Shown here: positions 35,033-44,067 of the stretch, piece after piece | How positions within the stretch are numbered: position 1 is the stretch's first letter | Layout: every line of letters begins with the position of its first letter | Source: Adiantum capillus-veneris | Lineage: Eukaryota; Streptophyta; Polypodiopsida; Polypodiales; Pteridaceae | Length of the DNA stretch: 64,000 nucleotides | Reading direction: 5' to 3' | Assembly (NCBI GenBank): GCA_014529385.2 | Contig: CM043943.1 | Span: 159,972,247-160,036,246, forward strand | The notes under the pieces: generated by a model | Told to the model about the DNA's origin: nothing | The model's database searches: none | The model's input: only the letters and a program-made list of their open reading frames with translations | Program-made: the position numbers and the translations under genes

Positions 35033-35896
35033 ATGGCAAGAACAAAACAAACGGCTAGGATTGCATATCCAGAGGGGCCGGATGGCCAACGACTCAAAGG
35101 TACAGCAACAGAAGCTAGAACTTCACAAGCTCAAGGTGAAGTCCACACAGAAGAAGCTGGAGCTTCAAATTAGCATGGCCAGTCCTCTACAGCAGCAAAA
35201 GAGAGACGGAAGCATCGCCTTGTTGTCTATTCATCGGACTTCAACGATTCTGATGGCAACAGGGAGGATGAGAGCGACCAAGGCAAAGAAACAAACAGCC
35301 AAAAGCAACCATCAGAAGGCTCTGAAGAGACGCAAACGGATGAAGATGCCCCATGGGTTGGCGTCCAAATAAAAACTTATCAGGCTCACATGTCTATTGG
35401 GGGTAAGACACTTCCTAAAGGGAGTGGACCTACACCATCACATCCGGTCAATAGTGAAGAGCACGAATTAGATGGAGAGTGGGTGGAATCAGATTATGAG
35501 GTGCTGGAAGTGCCTGTGCAGAAAAAAAAGAGAAAGAGCATTGTCTACAAGAAGAGGAAGCAAGCTGCCCCGACTCGTGCCAAAAATGCACCTCCACGTC
35601 AACCTCAGAAGGTACGAAAGCGTAGCCGTGCTTTTACGGAGATTTGATACTATCAAAAGAGCACCGATCTCTTGATTCGGAGGGCCCCTTTTGCAAGGCT
35701 ATGCAGGGAGGTTTTGCAATTGTACAACACTCAGTTTCGGATGGGCGCTGTGGCCATAGAGGCAGTCCAAGAGGCAGCAGAGCAATATTTAACTGGCATA
35801 TTCGAGGATTCTAACCTCTGTGCCATCCATGCAAAGCGTGTAACCATTATGCCCAAGGATATGCAGCTTGCTCGCCGTTTGCGCCATGAGGAGTAG
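35033..35896 (+). pseudogene. Histone H3-like variant encoded by T2
   Basis: A single intronless frame of 287 codons starts at ACCATGG (35033), about 140 bp after the transposase stop, with TATTTAAA at 34981. The tail reads ARTKQTARIAYPEGPDG: the first eight residues equal canonical H3, then K9 and S10 are replaced. A linker of ~185 residues (acidic, Ser-rich, with KKKRKS and YKKRKQ basic clusters) leads to a full H3 fold ([55 protein letters not shown]). Two in-frame stops occur: TAG at codon 47 (35171-35173) and TGA at codon 205 (35645-35647); the latter falls exactly where H3 has Arg in REIRKYQKST. K79 is replaced by Asn; K4, K56, K115 and K122 equivalents are kept. Read-through or an intact sister copy would be needed for function. 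Confidence 0.88.
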
Positions 35897-37110
35897 CTTG
35901 TAATTAGGCATCAACCTTTTTGTATTTACGAAACTCCAAGATTGGGAAGAATTTGAATACAAGCGTCTTTTGATTGTATATCCCACTCTGTGCATTGTAT
36001 TGGGAAGAATTTGAATATAAGCGTCTTTTATTGTATACCCCACTGCGCATTGTATTGCTTTAATTTTGTACCATGCAATGTAGCACTGGTTCAAGTTTTG
36101 TCTACCTTCTATTGTATGTATGTAGCCATTAGCTTGTTATTGTGAAAAATTGCCTACGTTTAGCACCTTGGCTAAGTGGGGCATGCACTTCCTGATGTAT
36201 CCATGCTATGTGACTCACTATTGCATGGCAAAAACATCTACAAAGGGTTGAAAATGGCTTGGAATGCCCCCAAATTGGCTGCCACAAGGGCGCGCATTTG
36301 GGGCTTCCAGAGGCCTATGGATGGACATAATGCGCGCCCTTGTGGCAGCCTTTCCTAGTGCTTTGCAGACACTTTCCAGTGGTTTCCAGACAATTTTGAC
36401 AAGAAATAAGTATGTTTTGTTTGCTTCAATGCTTTAATTAGCATAGATGCTACTGGCAATCATCCCCCCTTAGTCCATGTCAGTCCTATACTCCAAAAAG
36501 GGCTTAGATATTGCCACAAAGTTTACTCTTGTGGTTTGTTAATACAACTTTAGGTATCTGGGGCAAGATGGGCTTAAGGTTACCTGGTCACTCTGTTTTG
36601 TAACTGGGTATGCTCCTATACTCCAAAAAGGGCTTAGATATTGCCACAGTTTACTCTTGTGGTTTGTTGATACAACTTTAGGTATCTGGGGCAAGATGGG
36701 CTTAAGGTTACCTGGCTATCCATGTCTTTCTCTTTTGCAACTGGGTATTAATGTCTTGTCACTCTGTTTTGTACCTGGGTATGCTCTTAGATGTGTCCAA
36801 TTTCATCTGCCACAAGGGCGCGCATTTGCACAGTTCATCAGCTGATGCAAAGCCCCAATGCGCGCCCTTGTGGCAACATATTTTAGGGACTTCCAAGCCC
36901 TTTACTAGGCACATACATAACTTTGGAAGCCTAGATATAACAAAGTATGCATTTTTTAAATTTTAATGCCTGCCAGACCCTTTAGTAGTCATAGGAGAAA
37001 TTATGGTGCTTCTCATACACAATGGAAGCCCAACATATAAGAAATTCAAAACCTTGCAAGAAAGAGAGTCATAGACATCAAAAAGTAGTTTCATGAAAGA
37101 AATCAATGCT
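35897..37110. repeat. Convergent intergenic region with twin hairpins and direct repeats
   Basis: Between the convergent H3-like and B genes lie: a tandem duplication of ~58 bp (35940-36056, 'gggaagaatttgaata'); a 21-bp perfect inverted repeat (36277-36297 / 36330-36350); a ~110-bp direct repeat (36483-36595 and 36612-36720, 'ctccaaaaagggcttagatattgcc'); and a second inverted repeat with the same arm sequence (36808-36826 / 36857-36875). Arms contain CCACAAGGGCGCGCAT. No ORF here is credible. It may hold the 3' ends of both genes. Confidence 0.7.
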
Positions 37111-38672
37111 TTACATGATATCCGGCTTTTGCTTTAGGATCTTTCTAATTACAATTTTCTGGCGCTTGGCCTTTTGGGGTGGCTCCTTGTTAAGTAAAGT
37201 GGTTGTGATTTCTTGGGTGTCATTAACCCCTACAGCTTGGTTCATGCCGACATGGGCAATAAGGCGCCCGCGAAAGTTTACACCGAAAGTGGATATTGCA
37301 AAATCTTTCTTTACAAGCACTACAAGGTTGGCCGTTTGGGCAAGTGTTGTTAAACACAACGCCTTGGAGAGTGAACGAAGAGCAAAAATGTTGTAGCGAC
37401 CATTGGGAGAGTAGTCGGCATGGACAAACACCACGACACCAGTGGGAAGTGTGCCGAGGTAGTGAGCAAGTGCCGCTTGAGGTCCGAACGACTTCCTCCT
37501 CCCCCCTGACCGTTGCGCCCAGGCGTCAACCTCCAGAACATCCTGCAGAACATAGGTTTTCTGAGATATGGCACAGAATTATCATATAACATTAACAAAA
37601 TCATTCGTAACAATCAAATGTAAGTGAGCATCTATACCTCTTGTCTACGATCCTCCTCATCGGCATCCGGGTGCAAGTAAAGATCCACGCTTGACTTCCC
37701 CTTTGGATCAAGCAAAACAGGTGTTGCAGCAGGTGGTGGTGAATCCACTCTTGCGCGTTTAGCCAAACAGATGGCTTGCACGGCCACAAACTCCTCCTCA
37801 GAGACCTTGGCCTGCTCGGCCGCTGCCACCTCGGCTTGTGCGATCGCCATTGTGTCCGCCAAAGTATTCCCCATGGGCAGTAGGAGATCATCGTCATGGG
37901 AGGTGGTGGTATCAAGATCAAACTTGCCATGGGCATCGAGGATGGCGAAACACTCATCCATGCGAAGCTCAAAGGATTTCTCCAGATCATGCATAAACAC
38001 AAACTCCTCCCCACCCACCACAATGGAGGAGAAGCGGGTAATCTCTATCGCAGGGATGGCATCCTGAGTGGTGGTTCCTTCTGGCGGTCCGGAGGATGAA
38101 CCGACTGATGGAGAGGCCTCCAAGAGGCCTTGAATCCCTACAGGGTAGGTCAAGGCAAGCGTCCTCTCCTCTGCGGATGAGTCAATGGCCGCGGGCTTGG
38201 GGTCCTTCACATCAGCCAATACCCCGCCGATCTGTAAGTGAGGTAGCACTACGTCAGGCCCTGTTGGGCACTCGTGAAGGAGGAAGATCATTATGGCCTG
38301 AACAGAGAACAAAGTGTTTCCGATCCTTCCCTTACGCATTGCTTGCACATCATCAGCTTCAAGCCGCACATATTGTCCGGCGGGTTGTGCTATGGTGGCA
38401 AAGCGTGCAAGCCACTGATGAAATGGCCTGTCCCCTTGGTAGATGTGGTGGAGAAGGCCTTCAAGGACCCATTGCCTTGGCCGGTTTGGTAACTCAACAA
38501 TGAATCTCCCCATGCACGTGGAAATGTATGAAGTAATGTGCTTAAGAGATTGAGAGTGGAGGGTCAAGGTGGTTTCCAAATCGGGTTGGGTTGTGAAAAA
38601 TGCTTGAAGCTCAGGGCGATTTGCATGCCCAACCTCAGTAAGGAATGCTTCTAAAGCACTAGTAGCAACCAT
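37111..38672 (-). CDS. T2 gene B, intact, unknown function
   Basis: Exon 1 is 38672-37638 and exon 2 is 37560-37111, joined by a GT-AG intron (AGACAAGAG|GTATAG ... TATCTCAG|AAAACC) in phase 0, giving 494 residues without a stop. The start is the first in-frame ATG; TATATAAGG at about 38753-38761 makes a good TATA box ~85 bp upstream. The N-terminal ~200 residues are predicted helical (SALEAFLTEV, LQAFFTTQPDLETTLTLHSQS, GDRPFHQWLARF). An acidic, Ala-rich middle follows (MDECFAILDAHG, AEVAAAEQAKVSEEE), then a C-terminal exon with hydrophobic strands (GVVVFVHADYS, ANLVVLVKKDF) and a basic tail (QKAKRQKIVIRK). A relic is in copy Y. No known family recognised. It is the only T2 gene free of disruptions. 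Confidence 0.7.
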
Positions 38673-38752
38673 TTCTTCTCTTTTCGTGATTGGGTATGCT
38701 AGGTCTCTCTGCAATGCTGGGATGAAAATGGTGAAATGAGGAGGTGGTCCTC

Positions 38753-38761
38753 CTTATATAG
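38753..38761 (-). promoter_or_regulatory. TATA box of gene B
   Basis: TATATAAGG on the minus strand lies ~85 bp before the ATG at 38672, a usual plant distance allowing a short 5' UTR. Confidence 0.5.
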
Positions 38762-38932
38762 ACATATTCCATCTCAAAAAAAATAAAAAATATGTATTTA
38801 AAAAATAAATTTACACCACCTTAAAACTCAAGTACACCTTAAAACTTTTCAAAATCTTTAATAAAATATCCAATATATAAACGATTAAAGTTACAAGCCA
38901 ATTTACTTAGACAAGATGATTTCGTATGTAGC

Positions 38933-40227
38933 CTAATCTTTGTAAACAAGCATAGTGGCCTCCATCCGCCTTGCAATCTATACAACCAAAAATGGCCAAT
39001 CAAAATACAAAAGCCCACAAAAAATAAGAAAAGGTAGCTAAGCAAGCACAAAGCAGACCTTGCGTTGTTCTAGTTTGAAACTTGCATTACCGACATCCTC
39101 GAATCCCATTATGACAAAGTGTTCCCGAAGATTGGCAAGAGTCCAATGCGGATTCACTGCAACCACCTCCACCTCGTTATTGGGCATGCGGATACGAATT
39201 TCAAAGGATTGAATCTCTTCGGCTGTCAACTACAAGGGTATCCATTTGCCACGTTTGTGCATCCACCTCTCATAGCTAAACCGTGCATACAAGGTGCACC
39301 TTGCTTTCAAATACTGAAGGCAAAGTTGTGTGGGGGACACATTGCACTTATAACGGTCACCATCATGCAAACCGTCAACATAGACCCAATTGACACCTAG
39401 AATGGTGTCCATTGCATCTATGTTAACTTCTTTGCAAACAAACATTGTTGGTGTTTCTACAATCGGTAGAGAGCGGAATGCATGCACAAACAAATGAATG
39501 GGACAATGCCAACTGAGACCCACCAATCTGGTTGCCTTACCAAACTTTAGGGACCCTTGGAAATCTTGCAGCACCTTGCGCTTGAAAGAAAGCGAAGCCC
39601 AATGGTCTGGAGTTGGCCATTCTGCACTCTGCAATGAGGGTGTCTCCACGGCTTCTAACCTACCATAGCTTTGTCTTGACTTCGGCACCACGTACTTGTG
39701 GGAGTACATGAATATTCGCTGCTCGGTAAGTTTTTTCGATGAAACATTAGGAAACATAAGCTCCCCAATGTGAGCATGCACAACCATGAACGTGCCTGAG
39801 AGGCACTCAAGAGGCTGCTCCTCAACTAAGCTGGATGGAAAAACATCTTTACAAATGCCCTTAGTTAAACATAATGATCACATAAACATAAACATGACAT
39901 ATGCATGGGATAGCTAAACCATGAAAACTTACAATGAGGTGCAAATTGAGTTGAAGCTCTCTTGAGGTGGAGCTCAGCTGCAATGTAGACGTGTTGCACA
40001 ATGGCCACCATTCCGGACTTTGTTTCTTTGAATGCCAATAGCCGGCCCTTCCAATGATGTTCCAATACGCCTCGACACCGTACGCGATGAGGTACAGCAC
40101 GTGACGGTTGCATGTAGATCCATGCACCTTTCTTGAATACTTGTGGGATCCATACCCCCTCTGAGTCTTTTGTGTTGTGCAACACAATCTCCTCTATCTC
40201 TGGTTTGGGCCGTCTATGCGTAGACAT
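38933..40227 (-). pseudogene. T2 gene C, BAH-like protein with one stop
   Basis: Exons 40227-39933, 39825-39059 and 38977-38933 join in phase into 369 codons (368 residues). One in-frame TAG occurs at 39232-39230, possibly from CAG. The last splice is supported by the same junction in copy Y. Residues ~34-135 resemble a bromo-adjacent-homology (BAH) fold: GAWIYMQPS, WKGRLLAFKETKSGMVAIVQ, then GTFMVVHAHIGELMFPNVSS and FMYSHKYVVP, similar in order to plant SHL/EBS BAH modules. BAH domains bind nucleosomes or methylated H3. The C-terminal part (LVGLSWHCPIHLF, ETPTMFVCKEVNIDAMD, NPHWTLANLREHF) is unrecognised. BAH assignment is by pattern only. Confidence 0.6.
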
Positions 40228-40847
40228 GCTTGGGAAGTTGGGCTTAGGAAGGGATTTGAAAGAGTTGAGTACTGAGGAGAGGGTGAGGTGAGCTGCCTAT
40301 GGTGGCTTTGATAGTGGAGATAGAGAAAGAGGGGAGGAGTGAGAGGTAGAGAGGTAGAGAGGATAGTGGAGCTGTGGGCTATGGAGTGTGGGACTGTAGA
40401 GGGTTGATGGAGGTGTGAGAGAAGGGGGAGCTATGGAGAGAGAGAGGAAGAGAGTGGTGGAAAGCTTTTGGCTATGGCTTCCTTGACTGTAGAGAGAGAA
40501 TGGAAGGAGGGAGAAGAGGGAGAGTGTGGGAGAGAAAAGTAATGAGGGAGAGAGAGAAAAGTGGATTTTGGGAGGAAAATTTGACTTTTTAAAGTTAGTT
40601 TATGTTTTGGGGCGGTCTTGGAGGCAAATGGGTCAACTTTGGAACTTTTTAAAAAAATTCAATTTTTAGGGTTTTAAGCATGCGCGTTTTTTTTTGGGGG
40701 GTCCCTCCCTCTTTTATGACACCTCTCTCCTCCTATTTAACCCCCCCCCCAGCCTACCTCCCACCTCCCACCAAGCATTGAAGAGGGACACAATTAGGCT
40801 GCACCCCTACCATTCCTCCCCCTCTAGGTGATATCCCAAGAGCCTTC
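40228..40847 (-). other. Gene C upstream region and right border of T2
   Basis: About 350 bp (40250-40600) is almost pure purine on the plus strand (GAGAGG-type), i.e. a pyrimidine-rich upstream region for gene C. A poly-C run at 40741-40751 and TATTTAA at 40733-40739 follow. The junction with E2 lies before the pol stop at 40848. No terminal repeat matching 32.0-32.5 kb was recognised. Confidence 0.45.
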
Positions 40848-42275
40848 TCATTGGTTCTCCCTTAAGCCTTCACTAATCAAAAAGGCCCAAGGAGAGTCCA
40901 TATTTTGTCTAATGTCTATTTCCAAAGTGTTGATGGGAATCGGTATCTGTTGATTCTTGAGAGCAGCTTTACGCTTGAGTACCCAAAGTCTAGCTTCCTC
41001 TTGGGCTTCATCAATAATCTGTTGTCGCTTGATCTTCCTTTGTTTGGCTGCATGCATTCTCTCTAGCAATTCATTGGTTAGTGGTAAATTGTATTTCTTT
41101 AGATGACATCCACTAATCCAATTAGCCATGATTGGTTCACCATCTAGGGTGGACAATTTTACTGCTCCAATTGGAGGTATATCTTCAATGATAAATGGTC
41201 CGTTTCTCTTTTTCTTAAACTTGCGAATATGTTGCTTAAGGGAATAGATTAGAACTAAGTCCCCTTTCTTGAATTTTTTTATGATTAAGTGGGAATCAAA
41301 AAACTATTTTTCTTTCCGCTTTTGTGCATAGATATGAGCTACAACAGCTAGCCTTTGCTCGTCTAGCTTTTCCAAATCTTCAAGTCTTTCTGACAATTCA
41401 TGTCTAGTCCACTCAAGATTCTGTGCTAGCCTTGATGTTGGAAATAGAAATTCTATTGGTAGTATGGCATCAAGACCATAAACAAGGTTAAAGGGCGTAG
41501 CATTTAGAGCTGTTTTGAATGAAACTCGATAAGCCCATAGAGCAACATGGAGATTCATTTCGCAGTCTGTCCTTCCTGAACCAACCACTTTGATCAGTAC
41601 TGAGCTAAGAATTTTATTCATATGCTCAGCTTGTCCGTTGGCTTGTGGGTGATAGGGAGCTGATTTGTTATGGATGACCATAAACTCATTAAGCAAATAC
41701 TCTATTACCTCATTGAGGAAATGAGTTCCCAGATCACTGACAATCTCTATTGGCAGTCCATATCTCGTGAACACATACTCATATAAGAATGCAGTAGTGG
41801 TTCTGACATCATTCTTTTGAGTCTCTTTAGCCTCAGCCCACTTGGTCAAATAGTCCGTAGCTACAATGATATATTGAGCTTGGGTTCTATAAGCAGGTGG
41901 CTCTATCGGTCCAACAAAATATATACCCCATTTTGCGAAGGCTCTAGCCCCCATCATTGGTCTTCAGGGCATGCTATCTACTTGTGTTGGCATTTTTGCT
42001 CGTTGACAAGCATCACACCTTCGAACATATTCTTTGGCATCTGCAAAAAGTGTTGGCCACCATATGCTTGCCATCAAGATTGCTCTTGCGGTGGTCTCAC
42101 TAGAAAAGTGACCTTCAACTAATCTAGCATGTGCTTGTTCTATAATCGGAATATACTCGTTTTTATTTGCACAAAGACGCAAATGTTGATCTTTACCTCT
42201 CCAATACAATTGGTTCCCAATAAGAGCATAGTCTCTTGCTTTAGTTTCAATTGCTCTTTGACGGCGTTTACTCAT
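40848..42275 (-). pseudogene. E2 integrase
   Basis: A full zinc-binding H2C2 (AHARLVEGH ... RRCDACQR) lies at about 42275-41964 and the core at 41957-41304. The first catalytic Asp is replaced by Tyr (KWGIYFVGPI, 41921-41919). The second Asp (IVSDLGTHF) and Glu (NGQAEHMNK) are present. The C-terminus continues in 41156-40848 (GEPIMANWISGCHLKKYNLPL). A TGA follows the zinc domain and a frameshift lies near 41300. No chromodomain was seen. Confidence 0.8.
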
Positions 42276-42730
42276 ATCCTCAGGAAATCTTTAGCTCGAT
42301 AAGTAAGTAACCAGATATTACTCCACTTAGGAATAGTTGACATTTGAAACAATGTTACATGAGAAATGGGTGGTTGTTTTTGACATTGAGGGAAACCCTT
42401 CCCAAAAGATCTAACATCTCTCCTCATAGTCGGCCAAAATACTCCAAGTCTCAAGATTCGTTGCATAGTTTGGTGTTCCGCAAAGTGAAGTCCTACTATG
42501 GTAACATGTGCTTGACTTAGGCATTGTTCCTTTTCTTCACGGTTAATGCATAAAAGAAATATCCCGTCCCGATTTCTTTTATGTAGCCTTCCAACTAGTA
42601 ATTGATACATAGCCGATTGCTCGATTAAATCAATTGTGATAGGAAGTGGTATTTGTGAATCTACTTGAGCTATTGTCATCAAGGACACAATGTTTTCCGA
42701 CCATCTAGGTATCATTTCCACTGAGAACAA
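42272..42730 (-). pseudogene. E2 extra H2C2-like segment before integrase
   Basis: After the RNase H tail a first zinc-finger-like block appears: LHKRNRDGIFLLCI, then AHVTIVGLHF...GVFWPTMRRDV...FPQCQK. One Cys of CxxC is lost. It overlaps the next frame by 4 bp, and a second complete H2C2 domain follows. Tandem H2C2 units before one catalytic core are unusual. Confidence 0.6.
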
Positions 42731-42802
42731 ATAGGCATCTGGTAGATCATCGCCTACCCCTTTAGGTAATTCCCCTGAAACAATCCTTGATAAATGATCT
42801 AC

Positions 42803-43250
42803 TCATTGATGTGTAGTGCCTTTTTTTACAACCACAGTGAAATCAAATTCGAGAAGAATGATGAACCATCTCACTATTCTCCCTGTGCTGCATGGCTTGT
42901 TGACCAAATATAACAAAGCTTGGTGGTCCACAAAGAACACAAACTTGTTGGTTAATAGATAATGTCTATACGTTTTAACGGCATAGATCATTCCTAGTCC
43001 TTCTATTTTGGTGGTGGTGTAATTCTTTTCTGCCATGTTCAATTGTCTGCTAGCATAAGAAATAGGAAAGTCAATTTTCCCATCTCTTGGTTGGGCTAGT
43101 ATACAACCAATAGAAAAGTTTGAAGCATCTACATGTACGTGGAATACCTTATCCCAATCTGGTGCTTTCAGTATTGGAGCTGAGATGAGAGCTTGATTAA
43201 GCTTCATGAAGGATTCTTCACATGCCTCGGTCCATTTAAAGTGCTAATCA
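42803..43250 (-). pseudogene. E2 RNase H
   Basis: WDKVFHVHVDASNFSIGCILAQ, ISYASRQLNMAEKNYTTTKIEGLGMIYAV, FVFFVDHQALLYLV and the degraded DHLSRI...GELPKGVGDDLPDAYLF are gypsy RNase H blocks. Only one RNase H was seen, unlike E3. Confidence 0.8.
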
Positions 43251-43259
43251 AACTATACA

Positions 43260-44021
43260 TGGGTTTTACAATTATAGCATACATGTAGATGAACCGTTGG
43301 TATATCCACAATGTCCCATGAAGACTTGTATCCTCTTGACTGTTGTTGGTTTAGGCAAATCAGCAATGACATGAATCTTCTTAATATCAGTAGCTATGCC
43401 ATTTTTAGACACGATATGTCCAAGAAATTTTCCTTGTTTTTCCATGAATGTGCACTTTTCAGGATTTAAGAAAATCCTATAAAGTCTATGTATTTCTCCA
43501 ATACCTTTTTGAGGTGTTCAAAATGATCAGCTCGGATTGACGAATGTACGTATAGATCATCTATGTATACTTCTAAGAATTTTTGACTAATCTTTTGGGT
43601 CAACCAAAAGTTGATTGTATCCCAAAAAGCCATCTAAGAAACTGTAAGCTTCTTTTCCTGCCACTCGTTCTAAAACATGCTTAGTTATCGGAAGAGGAAA
43701 GTTGTCTCTAATGGTAGCTGCATTCGGATTTTTGAGATTAACACACACTCGTAATTTCCCATTCTTCTTAGGTACTACCACGATTGGAGACACCCAATCT
43801 GTGTGTTTAATTTTGTAAATGAATTCAGCTTCCTTTGGTTTTTCAATCTCTTCTTTGATCTTCCTGGCAAATGTTTCATTATAAGTGTATGGTCTTTGTC
43901 TACTTGGTTTCCCATCATCTCTCATGGGTATAGTATGTTGACAGGTTTTTGGATCAACACCCTTGAGATCCTTGTAAGACCAAGCGAAGATATCTCGGTA
44001 TTCCTTTAACAAGCTCAACAA
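43260..44021 (-). pseudogene. E2 reverse transcriptase with internal deletion
   Basis: Blocks from 44021: DIFAWSYKDLKGVDP, HTDWVSPIVVVPKKNGKLRVCV, PLPITKHVLERV and YSFLDGFLGYNQ. The open frame ends at 43587 after VDPKD. The active site YIDDLYVHSS lies only ~20 bp further (about 43568), so the stretch that normally carries the TTF..PWGT and MPFGL..AP blocks (~60-80 residues) is missing. Damaged palm/thumb sequence (FLNPEKCTF, GKFLGHIVSKNGI) follows to about 43350. Confidence 0.8.
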
Positions 44022-44067
44022 ACTCTTTTCTTCTTCTTCTGTTAGGTCATTCGCAATGTAAGCAGGT

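Larger units (their letters stand above)
32400..40840. mobile_element. T2: four-gene DNA transposon carrying a histone H3-like gene
   Basis: Four genes in the order transposase (+), H3-like (+), gene B (-), gene C (-) lie between the E2 spacer and the end of E2 pol. Transposase, B and C keep GT-AG introns; B and C lie in the sense direction of E2, so their introns would have been spliced out had they been carried through a retrotransposon cycle. T2 is therefore a DNA insertion into E2. The same transposase, B and C lie together at 6.4-9.4 kb. Borders are approximate, and terminal repeats and target duplication were not identified. Confidence 0.75.

Noticed and set aside
34989-35173. Upstream start for the H3-like ORF (MKGLILSFSLLG...)
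   Set aside because: The frame extends upstream, but the ATG at 35033 has a good ACCATGG context and begins exactly with the H3 N-terminus.
35033-35896. H3-like gene as an ordinary host histone pseudogene
   Set aside because: A host H3 pseudogene would be near-identical to H3 and lack the ~185-residue linker. Here tail, linker and fold share one frame beside the transposase.
32400-40840. Terminal inverted repeats of T2
   Set aside because: I compared 32.0-32.5 kb with 40.2-40.85 kb by eye and searched for CACWRTG-type ends; none was convincing, so no ends are reported.
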